Part shown: piece after piece, positions 1-8,730 of the stretch
Numbering within the stretch: the first letter of the stretch is position 1
Layout of the letters: every line of letters starts with the position of its first letter
DNA from: Nitrospira sp.
Lineage (GTDB): Bacteria; Nitrospirota; Nitrospiria; Nitrospirales; Nitrospiraceae
Length of the DNA stretch: 64,000 nucleotides
Direction of reading: 5' to 3'
NCBI GenBank assembly: GCA_030123625.1
Contig: CP126121.1
Location: 2,892,179 to 2,956,178 of the forward strand
Translations under genes and position numbers: made by a program
Notes under the pieces: generated by a model
Database searches by the model: none
What the model saw: the letters and a program-made list of their open reading frames with translations, nothing else
What the model was told of the DNA's origin: nothing

Positions 1-1001
1 GCCCGTTCGATATCGATGCGATATGTTTTTGAGTTTCCATTCTGGGCCGTCACCGTGACCTCTACCTGAGTGGTGGTCCCAGGACCGCCGAGTTGAATGG
101 TCGCTTGTCCTTCATTCGGCACATCACCCGATATCACGGCATTCGGATCCGCCTTGGTTGCGGAAACGGTGACGCTGGTGACCTTCGTTCCCACGTCCAC
201 CGTGTAGTTGCGGGTTCCCGCTGCAAAGCGTGGAGTCAACGTGCCGGGTTCCACCTTCAAGGCCGATAGATCGTTGTTGCCGGAGGCGGCTCTCTGTATG
301 GTGATGCTGTAGGTCTTGCTGCTTCCATTCGGAGCGGTCACGGTGAGCGATAACATTTTACTTGTTCCTGGTCCGTCCAGCGCGATCGTCGCTTGTCCCG
401 TGGGAACGCCGGCGGCGGCGGTCATAGAACCAGATATCACGGCGTCCGGATCGGACTTGGTCGCGGAAACCGTGACGGTGGTGACGTCAGTCGCCACGTC
501 AACCGTGTAGGTCAACTTGTTCGGAGCAAAGGAAGGGTCCAAGGAGCCCGATGTGACGCTCAAGGCCGACAGATTGTTGTCGCTCGATAAGAGTCTCGTG
601 ACGGTGACGGTATAGGCGCCCTCACCCCCGGTCTGTGACGACAAGGCGATGGTGATGGTGGCGGTGGATCCCGGCGGGCCTAGGGGGACAGACCGTCCCT
701 GCCCTGCAGCGGTTGAAACTCCATTGATCGTCATCGTAGTCGTGCTGTCTGTAGGCGCGGCCGTCACAGTGACGCTGGTAGCGGCCGTAGGCGCATCGAC
801 CGTGTAGGTCGAGATATTGCTGGAAAACGCTGGCTGGAGGGTGCCGGGGGTGACCGCCAAACTGGAGAGCGGTACCTGAGGCGCGTTCGAAACCGACACG
901 CTGTCCCCGCAGCTGTAAGAACTCAGACCGATGGAGACGGCGAGGGCGGCAGTCCACCATGGTCCCATAAAAGCCAGAACGCGTTTCATTGTGGCGCACA
1001 T
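1..1001 (-). CDS. Cadherin-like beta-sandwich repeat exported protein (partial, C-terminus beyond window)
   Basis: Reading right to left from the ATG at 1001 (AGGGA five bases upstream; an alternative ATG is at 989), the frame stays open to the window edge, so the C-terminus is missing. The N-terminus is a signal peptide ending in a lipobox-like ...SSYSCGD, with the Cys at about residue 30, so it is probably a lipoprotein, although the residue at -3 is not the usual Leu. At least four modules of about 80-100 residues follow, each with the pattern L-x-x-L-x-V-x-P-G-x-L-x-P-x-F-x-x-x-x-x-x-Y-T-V and ending K-T-Y-x-I/V, which is the cadherin-like beta-sandwich family. Such modules usually act as surface or matrix adhesion or spacer domains. 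It is a paralogue of the two genes to its right on the same strand. Ligand and exact role cannot be read from the sequence. Confidence 0.8.
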   Translation of the reverse strand, partial: MCATMKRVLAFMGPWWTAALAVSIGLSSYSCGDSVSVSNAPQVPLSSLAVTPGTLQPAFSSNISTYTVDAPTAATSVTVTAAPTDSTTTMTINGVSTAAGQGRSVPLGPPGSTATITIALSSQTGGEGAYTVTVTRLLSSDNNLSALSVTSGSLDPSFAPNKLTYTVDVATDVTTVTVSATKSDPDAVISGSMTAAAGVPTGQATIALDGPGTSKMLSLTVTAPNGSSKTYSITIQRAASGNNDLSALKVEPGTLTPRFAAGTRNYTVDVGTKVTSVTVSATKADPNAVISGDVPNEGQATIQLGGPGTTTQVEVTVTAQNGNSKTYRIDIER

Positions 1002-1070
1002 CACTGTCCCTATGCGTATGGAGTCGAGGGCACTCTGTTCTGGGGAACCAAAACGCTAGGTAATGGAGAC

Positions 1071-1090
1071 TACGAGATGGTCCAGACGCT
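1071..1090 (-). promoter_or_regulatory. Shared upstream motif, copy 1
   Basis: On the plus strand this reads GATGGTCCAGACGCTAC. It matches the motif found the same distance upstream of the two paralogous genes (GATTGGTCCACCCCTAC at about 3876-3892 and ATCGGTCTATCCCTAC at about 5571-5587). It lies about 75-85 bp upstream of the start of the partial beta-sandwich gene, so it may be a promoter element or operator common to the three genes. The match is by eye and no regulator is identified. Confidence 0.35.
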
Positions 1091-1237
1091 ACAGAGGCTA
1101 AGTAGGCGCTAAAGGTATAACCAATACAATCGGCGAGGTCAAGACTTCAAATCGAGATGCGGTGGACCGATGTGCGTGCATTCAACACGGTCGCACCGAT
1201 GTCGCCGGCGGCATGCCCGAGTATGGCATCCCTGGGA

Positions 1238-3784
1238 TTACGGGAATCCGGGGGCTATCGTGTCGATGGTCACAGGCAAGGGTGGACTCTGGGAAGACTC
1301 ACCCCCGGCATTGGTCACCGTACTGGTAATCGTATGGTCACCGTCGCTCAATGCAGACGTTGGCTTCAGGGTGTTGGCTCCCTGATTGAAGGTCGAATCA
1401 ACTTTGTTCCCATCTACATAGAGGTTCGGAGTTTCTCCCGAGCCAGGCTGGGATATTCTGAATCTTGGTGTGTTGACATTAGTGATGTTGTCGGAATCCT
1501 GGCCAGGAAGGAATCCAGAGTCATCCTGCGGGATCAAATCCGGCGCACTCACCGGTGCGGGCGGCGCCGTGGGTGTTGCTCGGATAAGGTCGATGCTGTA
1601 TGTCTTTGAAGCTCCACTGGGCGCAGTGACGATAATAGATACCGGTGTGGTAGCCCCAGAGAGCGTAATGTTCGCCTGACCGCTATTAGGTACGTCCCCT
1701 GAAATCACCGCATTCGAGTCTGCCTTGGTCGCGGAGATAGCAACGCTTGTGACATCGCTCGCGACATTTACTGTGTAGCTCAGTGTGTCCGCAGCAAAGG
1801 CAGGAGACAAGGATCCGGGTGTTACGCTCAACGCCGACAGATTATTGTTGCTCGCGGGTGCTGCGCGGTGGATAGTGACGCGGTACTCCTGTGGGGCTCC
1901 AGAGGGTGCCGTGACGATGATCGACACCGGTGTGTCTGAGTCTTGTCCGCCTAGTGTAACGGCTGCCTGTCCCGTGCGGGTCCCTGCTGGGACCGTGACG
2001 CTACCAATCGCCATCACAGCATTCGGGTCGGCCTTGGTTGCAGAGACCGTAACAGTCTCGACGCTGGTCGCGACATTTACTGTGTAGCTCAATGTGTCTG
2101 CCGCAAAGCGTGGCGACAAGGTGCCGGGTGTCACGCTCAATGCCGACAGATTGTTGTTGCTGGAAGGCGCTGCGCGGTGAATGGTGATGCGGTATTCCTG
2201 CGGGGCTCCAGAGGGTGCCGTGACAGTGATCGACACCGGTGTGTCTGAGTCTGGTCCGTCTAGTGTAACGGCTGCCTGTCCCGTGCGGGTCCCTGCTGGG
2301 ACCGTGACGCTACCAATCGCCATCGCAGCATTCGGGTCGGCCTTGGTTGCAGAGACCGTAACAGTCTCGACGCCGGTCGCGACATTTACTGTGTAGCTCA
2401 ATGTGTCTGCCGCAAAGCGTGGCGACAAGGTGCCGGGTGTCACGCTCAATGCCGACAGATTGTTGTTGCTGGAAGGCGCTGCGCGGTGAATGGTGATGCG
2501 GTATTCCTGCGGGGCTCCAGAGGGTGCCCTGACAGTGATCGACACCGGTGTGTCTGAGCCTGGTCCGTCTAGTGTAACGGCTGCCTGACCTGTGCGGGTC
2601 CCTGCTGGGACCGTGACACTACCAATCGCCATCACAGCATTCGGGTCGGCCTTGGTTGCAGAGACCGTAACAGTCTCGACGCCGGTCGCGACATTTACTG
2701 TGTAGCTCAATGTGTCTGCCGCAAAGCGTGGCGACAAGGTGCCGGGTGTCACGCTCAATGCCGACAGATTGTTGTTGCTGGAAGGTGCCTTGTCGACAAC
2801 GATGGCATAGGTGTTCCGATTCCCGTTCTGTGCGGTGACAATTATATTGATAAAGGTGTTGGAGTCCGGTTGGCCCAACGTAATGGTTCTGGATTGCCCG
2901 GAGTTGATATTGGTGGGTTGCCCGCTATTGACACTAATGGCCATGCTTGCGGTGGTATCTTGCAGCGTGGGGGTCACCGTAATGCTGGACGCGTTGCTCG
3001 GCAAATTTACGGTATAACCGAGGGTACCCGCGTTGAAAGCCGGTGTTAACGTTCCCGGTGAAACGGTTAAGCTCCGCAAGTTGAAATTGCCTGATACCCC
3101 GCGGCTTACAGTTACAGTATAGGTTTTGGTACTGTTGTTTTGTGCCGTCACGACGATCGGGATGGCGGTGTCTTGGCCTGCGGCTTTGAGGGGGACTATG
3201 CTGGCCTGACCAGAGATGGCGGCTTGCCCGTTCACCGTCATTGTCGCAGCAGGATCCTGAAGGGTTGGCGTTACCGCGACGCTTCCGACATTGTTGGCCA
3301 CATCGACTGTGTAGTTGAGCGTGTTCTCACTAAATGCGATGGGCGGGGTCCCGGGAGACACGGCTAGGTTCTGTAACGAATTGTTTCCGGTTAGGCCGGC
3401 TCGAATGAAACGCACTGTGTAGCCTCCCGGATTCGCGCCTGATCCCGATACGACAATGCTCACCGGAGTGGTCGTTCCAGCCGCGCCTAGAGTAATCACG
3501 CTGCTCCTCGTGTTCTGGCCGTTGATGGTGACAGTATCTCCCGACACGGCAGGCTGAGCGGTGATCGTCACACTCGTGGTACTGCTGGAAAGATTGACGT
3601 TGTACTGGGTGGTTCCACTGCTGAAAGTCGGTTCAAGACTACCGGGGGCGACCGTCAGGCTGGCAAGCTGCGCCCCCTGGTTTACGGTCGCTGTATCTCC
3701 GCAGCCAGAGGCGAACAAGCCGATCCCGATGAGAAAGGTGGCAGCGAGATACTGTCTCACGACGGTTACGGTACGCATTGCCAT
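1238..3784 (-). CDS. Large cadherin-like beta-sandwich repeat lipoprotein
   Basis: 848 residues. A signal peptide ends in ...GLFASGCGD (probable lipidation Cys at about residue 28). Seven cadherin-like beta-sandwich modules follow, each starting L-x-x-L-x-V-x-P-G. Modules 4-6 are nearly identical 103-residue copies, encoded by the tandem DNA repeat at 1856-2782, and module 7 is a diverged relative. The last ~110 residues (from APDLIPQDDSG) contain a D-N-I-T-N-x-x-T-P-R-F motif typical of bacterial Ig-like adhesin domains and are shared with the 448-residue paralogue to the right. This architecture points to an envelope-anchored, extended adhesion or spacer protein. The start (MAMR) has only a weak purine-rich site upstream; the second Met, two codons in, is an alternative. 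Repeat number probably varies between strains. Confidence 0.85.
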   Translation of the reverse strand: MAMRTVTVVRQYLAATFLIGIGLFASGCGDTATVNQGAQLASLTVAPGSLEPTFSSGTTQYNVNLSSSTTSVTITAQPAVSGDTVTINGQNTRSSVITLGAAGTTTPVSIVVSGSGANPGGYTVRFIRAGLTGNNSLQNLAVSPGTPPIAFSENTLNYTVDVANNVGSVAVTPTLQDPAATMTVNGQAAISGQASIVPLKAAGQDTAIPIVVTAQNNSTKTYTVTVSRGVSGNFNLRSLTVSPGTLTPAFNAGTLGYTVNLPSNASSITVTPTLQDTTASMAISVNSGQPTNINSGQSRTITLGQPDSNTFINIIVTAQNGNRNTYAIVVDKAPSSNNNLSALSVTPGTLSPRFAADTLSYTVNVATGVETVTVSATKADPNAVMAIGSVTVPAGTRTGQAAVTLDGPGSDTPVSITVRAPSGAPQEYRITIHRAAPSSNNNLSALSVTPGTLSPRFAADTLSYTVNVATGVETVTVSATKADPNAAMAIGSVTVPAGTRTGQAAVTLDGPDSDTPVSITVTAPSGAPQEYRITIHRAAPSSNNNLSALSVTPGTLSPRFAADTLSYTVNVATSVETVTVSATKADPNAVMAIGSVTVPAGTRTGQAAVTLGGQDSDTPVSIIVTAPSGAPQEYRVTIHRAAPASNNNLSALSVTPGSLSPAFAADTLSYTVNVASDVTSVAISATKADSNAVISGDVPNSGQANITLSGATTPVSIIVTAPSGASKTYSIDLIRATPTAPPAPVSAPDLIPQDDSGFLPGQDSDNITNVNTPRFRISQPGSGETPNLYVDGNKVDSTFNQGANTLKPTSALSDGDHTITSTVTNAGGESSQSPPLPVTIDTIAPGFP
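1856..2782 (-). repeat. Three tandem 309-bp in-frame coding repeats
   Basis: Units run 2782-2474, 2473-2165 and 2164-1856, each encoding one 103-residue module from SSNNNLSAL to HRAAP. They differ at only a handful of positions, far less than the other modules of the same protein, so the array arose by recent duplication or is kept uniform by recombination. A short-read assembly could miscount such units. Confidence 0.9.
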
Positions 3785-4130
3785 GGGATTAGTCTCTTTC
3801 TTCAGAGGCGTGAAGTGTCGGGTCCATCATGATGGTGAACCTCAACGAAGGAGCGGATATTACGAAATACCTAAAGATTGGTCCACCCCTACTTGTGTAT
3901 GGGGAAAGTAGGGGGCGTATCTATAACCGATTTTCCCTAATGAGATCAAGGCTCCGGGTCGAAGACAGTGAACAGCTATGGGGGAGTCAGGCAGGTATGC
4001 GCGGTGACAGGATTCTCGATGAAGATTCGCTTCTGCTTCGGTCTGCTTAACCGTGAATCGCTACAAGGTGACACGAGAACGGCATACCGAGGGCTTTTAT
4101 TGATGAAACAGTGATGTTATCGGTTGATCA
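3785..4130. other. Intergenic region with a dyad and shared upstream motif
   Basis: This gap separates the 848- and 448-residue paralogues, both on the minus strand. It holds a perfect 9-bp inverted repeat, CCCCTACTT at 3886-3894 and AAGTAGGGG at 3906-3914, with an 11-base spacer. The left arm overlaps the motif GATTGGTCCACCCCTAC (about 3876-3892), also found upstream of the two other paralogues. The dyad lies about 100 bp before the 3784 start and could be an operator. No coding frame is convincing here. Confidence 0.45.
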
Positions 4131-5477
4131 TCAGAGCGGCAGCGGGAAGCTGGTATCGATCGTCACACTCAGAGACGGGCTCTGGGCGGACTCGCCCCCC
4201 GCATTGGCCAATGTGTAGGTAATCGGGTAGGTCCCATCACTCAATGCCGCCGTTGGCTTGAGGGTATTGGCTACCTGATCAAAAGTCGCGTCGATCTTTG
4301 CCCCATTTACATAGAGGCTTGGGGTCTCGCCAGCCCCTGGCTGGGGTATTCTGAATCTTGGCGTCGTGACGTTGGTGATGTTGTCATCTGAGAAGAGTCC
4401 GGAGTCATCTTCTGGTATGAGGTCCGGTGCGACTGTCGGCGCTGCTGGTGCCGCCGGGGTTGCTCGGTGTACGGTAATCTTGTACTCCTTGAGGGGGACA
4501 CTCGGGTCTGGTGCGGCCACGGTAATGAAGAAATCTGTGCTTGTTCCTTGTCCCCCAAGATCCAAGGTTGCGGTACCTGATTCTGCCCCTGGCCCGGCAG
4601 TCACACTCCCTGACATTGCGGCATTCGGATCGGACTTGGTTGCCGAGATGGTCACCTTGTCGATGTCGCTACCCACATCCACGGTGTAGACGGTAATTCC
4701 TGAAGCGAAGGTAGGGTTTAATGGACCTTCCACCACACTCAGTGCCTTCAGGTCGTTATTGCCAGAGAGTTTGTTTATGGTGATGTGATAGGTCTTTTTA
4801 CTGCTATTTTGTGCCGTCACTTCGATCGTCACAGGTGTGGCTGTCCCAGGTCCACCGAGCGGAATGGTGGCTCGTCCTGGGCTGTTGTCTCCTGGCCCGA
4901 TGGTTATGGAGCCGGTCGGCCAATTAATCACCATCACCGCATTCGGATCGGACTTGGTGGCTGAGACATCGACACTGTTGACGAGAACACCGACATTGAC
5001 TGTGTAGTCCTCAGTGTCCGGAGTAAAGTCTGGGGTCAGGGTGCCCGGCGTCACATCTAAGGCCGACAGATTGTTGTCACTCGATAAGAGTCTCGTGACA
5101 GTGACCGTGTAGGTGCTCTCCGTTCCATTTTGTGCTTCCAAGACTATGATGATGATCGTGGTCGATCCCGGTGCACCGAGGGTTACGGACAGGTGAGTGG
5201 TGACGGTCTTATTGATCGTGACCGTTACTGTGTTGTCTTTGGGGATAGCTGCCACGGTGACCTTATCAGCAGATGTCGGCGCATTGACCGTATAGTTCGT
5301 GGTATTCCTTGAAAAGGCAGGCTGGAGTGTACCGGGAGTGACCGTTAAGCTAGCGAGAGGGACTTGTACGTCTTCCGAAACCGATACGGAATCCGTGCAG
5401 CCATAAGCACTCAAGCCGATGGCGAAGAGAAGGACGGTGATGAACCGTTGTCCAAGGCAGATACGATTCCATCTCAT
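4131..5477 (-). CDS. Cadherin-like beta-sandwich repeat lipoprotein, shorter paralogue
   Basis: 448 residues. The N-terminus has a basic start, a hydrophobic core and ...GLSAYGCTD, a lipobox-like site with the Cys near residue 27. Three cadherin-like beta-sandwich modules follow (starting LASLTVTPG, LSALDVTPG, LKALSVVEG). The C-terminal ~110 residues (APDLIPEDDSG onward, with DNITNVTTPRF) are the same Ig-like domain as in the 848-residue neighbour. It is probably exported and envelope anchored, with an adhesive or structural role by family resemblance. The three paralogues lie head to tail on one strand but with 240-350 bp gaps and separate motif copies, suggesting separate promoters rather than one operon. 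Confidence 0.85.
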   Translation of the reverse strand: MRWNRICLGQRFITVLLFAIGLSAYGCTDSVSVSEDVQVPLASLTVTPGTLQPAFSRNTTNYTVNAPTSADKVTVAAIPKDNTVTVTINKTVTTHLSVTLGAPGSTTIIIIVLEAQNGTESTYTVTVTRLLSSDNNLSALDVTPGTLTPDFTPDTEDYTVNVGVLVNSVDVSATKSDPNAVMVINWPTGSITIGPGDNSPGRATIPLGGPGTATPVTIEVTAQNSSKKTYHITINKLSGNNDLKALSVVEGPLNPTFASGITVYTVDVGSDIDKVTISATKSDPNAAMSGSVTAGPGAESGTATLDLGGQGTSTDFFITVAAPDPSVPLKEYKITVHRATPAAPAAPTVAPDLIPEDDSGLFSDDNITNVTTPRFRIPQPGAGETPSLYVNGAKIDATFDQVANTLKPTAALSDGTYPITYTLANAGGESAQSPSLSVTIDTSFPLPL

Positions 5478-5569
5478 GTAGTCCGGTCACTTTCTGTTGA
5501 TGTTAGGAGTGAAGAACTGATTATTCTTATGAACCCTAATCGTGGATGCCGATCCTACGAGAGGGTGCT

Positions 5570-5641
5570 CGATCGGTCTATCCCTACCTGCGTAAGGGCA
5601 AGCAGTCGCTGCTAAGGTATGCCCCACTTTCCAGGTGGGGC
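5570..5641 (-). promoter_or_regulatory. Shared upstream motif copy 3 and adjacent hairpins
   Basis: ATCGGTCTATCCCTAC at about 5571-5587 (plus strand) resembles the motif upstream of the two other beta-sandwich genes and lies about 95 bp before the 5477 start. Further out are AGCAG/CTGCT arms around 5601-5613 and GCCCCAC (5621-5627) paired with GTGGGGC (5635-5641). The last hairpin also lies just past the stop of the DUF4340 gene at 5735, so it may instead help end that transcript, although no T-run follows it. Confidence 0.35.
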
Positions 5642-5734
5642 GAGGTTCGGGGCCTGAAGGAATGGAGAGATCCTTCAGTTCAATACAATGGAATGCAGAT
5701 CGGCGGGTATTTCAGAACGAAGAAACGGCTGCCG

Positions 5735-7123
5735 TCAGGGGTTTGTGCCGTTTTTGGTTTGCGCGTTCTTGAGGAGATCGGCCTTGGACGGAACTTGCGT
5801 AAGGAGGTCTGGGCGTACTTGAAATACTCCTTGCAGCCGTTGGCCCGTGGCATAGAGAAGATTGCCTGACTGGTTGCCGAGGGTCAGTTTTCCCGTGGTC
5901 TTGCCGTCCTTGCCGGTCGCGACAAATTCGGCAGCAGGAGCCAGTAGTCCGTAGGGGGCGAGCGGCGCGGATTGTTTCATGACGCGTTCTTCGGCCGGAA
6001 GATTCGCGACCCGACTGACAAAGAGATCCGCCGCTTCTTGACTCACTTTCTCGGTGGGCCGGTCTTCGAGCACCCACTGGCCGGTCTGGTTGATCAAGAC
6101 ATACTGATGCTCCCTCGTCTTCACCGACAACATGGCGATGTCGGTGTAGTCGAGGCCAAGCAGTCGCTTGTCCTGGAGGTTGAAGAGTTCTTTCGTGAGG
6201 TCTTTGATCAGCGCAGGGTTGATGCGATAGAGCGGGGCGTCGGCGGTGGTCTCCGCGATGGCCTCTCCGCTTTGAGGGTTTGGTTGATAAAGGCGTACTG
6301 ATTGGTCACCGGCGGCGGTATGCAGCGTGACTTTTACTTTCGGGGCCGACAGGGTCTTGGCGATGGTGTCTCGTTCAGGACCGGGATCGATGATGCCGAG
6401 CGCCTTCAGATCTTCCAACCGAAACATCAATGAGCGGACCTCGTTCTGGTCTGCTTCGGCTTCGATCGGATAGCGGATCTTCCATGAAGGCCTGGATTTA
6501 TCTTTCGCCATGTTATAGATCACGATTTCCGTCGTCGGATAGGTCAGGCGGACCCGTTCGACATCATTCTGGACAAACCGCAAGAGCTCTTTGCGGCGGA
6601 ATGTCATCAACGACTTGTTGATGAAGTCCTTCGGCGCTAAGTTGGTCAGCAGGACGCGCCGATCCGATGCACGAAGCACATAGAGGGTATTGGAAAGTGG
6701 ACCACTGTCGCCGATGGAAATCGTCTCTTGTTGCGGTCCGGCCGTTACGGTGAGGGTGGTCACCGGCTGTTCCAGACCGAACGGCGCGAGCTGTGTGGCC
6801 TGCTCTTCGACGGTTCTGGTGACGGTTCCTGTCACGAGCGCTCGAATAAGCGCCTGTACTTCCCGGTTATCGGCGTCCGTTTGAAGCGGAGCCACGATAG
6901 ACCATTTACCCGGTTCCGCCAGCTTGAATTCGACGGGTCCCTGAGAGGTGGTGATCGAAAGTCCTGTAATGGCGGTTTCCGGAAAAGACAGGATGTGTTT
7001 CTGCTCGCTTTCCCGTTTCTCCTCTCGCTGCTCGGCAGGAAACTCCACAAGATAGAGATAGCTCCCTAGACCGGCGAGAATCACCAACATGAGAACTGTG
7101 GGCCAGTACCGCATCAAATCCAT
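5735..7123 (-). CDS. DUF4340 domain protein of a Gld-type ABC exporter operon
   Basis: 462 residues. One N-terminal membrane helix (YWPTVLMLVILAGLGSYLYLVEF) is followed by a long soluble region with two similar halves of the DUF4340 type, including PFGLEQPVTTLTV and PYGLLAPAAEFV, each giving way to a strand-rich 'G...LTLG' segment. DUF4340 proteins are regularly encoded last in operons with GldA/GldF/GldG-like ABC transporter parts, as here, and are presumed periplasmic partners of the exporter. The gene follows the GldG-like gene after an 83-bp gap filled by a self-complementary repeat. The exported substrate is unknown. Confidence 0.8.
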   Translation of the reverse strand: MDLMRYWPTVLMLVILAGLGSYLYLVEFPAEQREEKRESEQKHILSFPETAITGLSITTSQGPVEFKLAEPGKWSIVAPLQTDADNREVQALIRALVTGTVTRTVEEQATQLAPFGLEQPVTTLTVTAGPQQETISIGDSGPLSNTLYVLRASDRRVLLTNLAPKDFINKSLMTFRRKELLRFVQNDVERVRLTYPTTEIVIYNMAKDKSRPSWKIRYPIEAEADQNEVRSLMFRLEDLKALGIIDPGPERDTIAKTLSAPKVKVTLHTAAGDQSVRLYQPNPQSGEAIAETTADAPLYRINPALIKDLTKELFNLQDKRLLGLDYTDIAMLSVKTREHQYVLINQTGQWVLEDRPTEKVSQEAADLFVSRVANLPAEERVMKQSAPLAPYGLLAPAAEFVATGKDGKTTGKLTLGNQSGNLLYATGQRLQGVFQVRPDLLTQVPSKADLLKNAQTKNGTNP

Positions 7124-7125
7124 TG

Positions 7126-7192
7126 AAGGTCAAGGCTAAGGTTAAGGTTGAGCGGGAATGATCGAAACCTTGACCTTAACCTCAACCTTCTT
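7126..7192. repeat. Self-complementary intergenic repeat, family C (AAGGTTAAGGTTGAG type)
   Basis: The left arm (7126-7152) is built from AAGGTYAAGG-type words and the right arm (7167-7192) from their complement CCTTGACCTTAACCTCAACC. It can form a long hairpin between two genes of one operon. A second member of the family is at about 50115-50175 between rplR and rpsE. Confidence 0.75.
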
Positions 7193-7206
7193 TTCTTTCG
7201 TGTCGG

Positions 7207-8730
7207 TTACAGCCGTCGGCGTTTTCTCCACACGATGATGCCGGTGAGCAATGTGACGAGTGGAAGGAACACGACCTGCACGTAAATCAGCACCCGTTCC
7301 TGGGTGGGGTTGGGTGTGAAGGGCCTCAATGCCGGCTCTTTCGGTGCGATGGAGATCAAGTCCCGTTCCTCGGCCAGCCAACCGGTCGTATGGAGAAAGA
7401 AGTCGCTGTTGCCGGGAAAGTTGAAAAAGGCGTTGGATACGAAGGTCGAATTCCCGATCACCACGATGGCGGGTCGAGGTTTGCCTTCTTCCGGGGCCTT
7501 CTTCGGCGCCAGCGCGGCGGCCATGGGAAGCGGTCCTTTTATGTCTTCCTTTTCACTCAGGCTCACGACCCGGCCCTGCATGTTCGTTTCAGCCCAGCTG
7601 TTCGGCGAGGTACGGGCCAGCGGCACAAAATCCCAGTCTTTCCCGACCTGTTCATCGAACGTGACGTGTCGCGAAAGCGGCAAGAGCACGGCAGAGGTAA
7701 GATCCTGCGTGATCTCATGTTCGGTGAACGTCCGAACCAACAGCGCCGTGAGGTCTCCCTGCGCCAACCGATCTTGTAAATCAACCAACACTCCCGGACC
7801 TAAGCCCAGCCCCCAATGGGCCAACATCGGCTCCAGACCTGTTTGAGTATCGGGATCAGCCAAGACCAAAAGATGGCCGCCCTTCTCCACATAGGCCTTC
7901 ATCCGTTCCTGTTCTTCCTTCGTCACGGAGCGGCGAGGCCCGGCCAATACCAGCACCGACGTATTGTCCGGCACAGCGGATTCTTTTAAGAGCGACACGG
8001 TGCCCACGTCATAGCCTTGCCGAGTCAAGGCCTCCTTGGCGATGGAGAGGCCGTTGCGATCTTTATCTTCCACACTCAACTCGCCGTGGCCTTCGACGAA
8101 GACGATGCGCTTCTTGGCATCCTTGGAAATGCGAATCAAGGCGCCGGTCAGCTCCACTTCCGATGGTGAGGTTACGCGGATGGTCTGGCCGTTGCTCTCG
8201 AAAATCGCGGTATCGGTTCGGAAGATCCCATAGCTTTGGGCTATCTTCGGCTGTTTTTCCGGATCGATGAATTCGACGTTGAGTTTGGTAGAGGCTTGCC
8301 GATAACTCTCCAATCGTTCCTTGTATGGTTGATAGCCCGGATCCTTTTCCCTCGTGAAGACCGTAATCTTCACGTCGTGCGGCAAGGATCGGAGAACCCG
8401 ATGGGTTTGCGGCGCGAGGGTGAAATTTTGATTTTCGGAGAGGTCCCAACGTATCGAATGTCGGGAAGCCAGAAAGTTGACGATGACCAAGATGCCGGAA
8501 AAGAGCGCGATCATCAGAAAGCTGTTCAGTCCCATCCTCGTCGACCGCCGGCCGGAGAATGCCTTGACGGTTTCAAAATGGAGGACGAAGAACAGGGCCA
8601 AGCAGAATAGAGCCAGTCCTTCCACGATCGTGACGACCCACAGCCAGTCGGGACGAAGGGTGTAGGCAATCATGCCGCCGATGCCGAGCGCGACTCCGAG
8701 TAGACCGAAGGGTAAGGACTTTATAATCAT
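7207..8730 (-). CDS. GldG-like ABC-type transport auxiliary protein
   Basis: 507 residues. Three hydrophobic segments near the N-terminus (about residues 5-25, 28-50 and 68-88) are followed by the GldG signature region (SIRWDLSENQNFTLAPQT, then VLRSLPHDVKITVF), a large extracytoplasmic domain and a final membrane helix (VLIYVQVVFLPLVTLLTGIIVW) with a basic RKRRRL tail. This is the 'ABC transporter auxiliary' family found with GldA and GldF. Its start overlaps the stop of the permease gene by four bases (ATGA), indicating translational coupling. It probably joins the permease in a membrane complex; the cargo is unknown. Confidence 0.85.
   Translation of the reverse strand: MIIKSLPFGLLGVALGIGGMIAYTLRPDWLWVVTIVEGLALFCLALFFVLHFETVKAFSGRRSTRMGLNSFLMIALFSGILVIVNFLASRHSIRWDLSENQNFTLAPQTHRVLRSLPHDVKITVFTREKDPGYQPYKERLESYRQASTKLNVEFIDPEKQPKIAQSYGIFRTDTAIFESNGQTIRVTSPSEVELTGALIRISKDAKKRIVFVEGHGELSVEDKDRNGLSIAKEALTRQGYDVGTVSLLKESAVPDNTSVLVLAGPRRSVTKEEQERMKAYVEKGGHLLVLADPDTQTGLEPMLAHWGLGLGPGVLVDLQDRLAQGDLTALLVRTFTEHEITQDLTSAVLLPLSRHVTFDEQVGKDWDFVPLARTSPNSWAETNMQGRVVSLSEKEDIKGPLPMAAALAPKKAPEEGKPRPAIVVIGNSTFVSNAFFNFPGNSDFFLHTTGWLAEERDLISIAPKEPALRPFTPNPTQERVLIYVQVVFLPLVTLLTGIIVWRKRRRL

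Noticed and set aside
622..999. 125-codon minus frame at the start of the window
   Set aside because: Overlaps the partial beta-sandwich gene in another frame and has an Arg/His-rich, non-protein-like composition.
1856..2782. Possible CRISPR array
   Set aside because: Repeats are 309 bp, contiguous without spacers and in frame with a protein; this is a coding tandem repeat.
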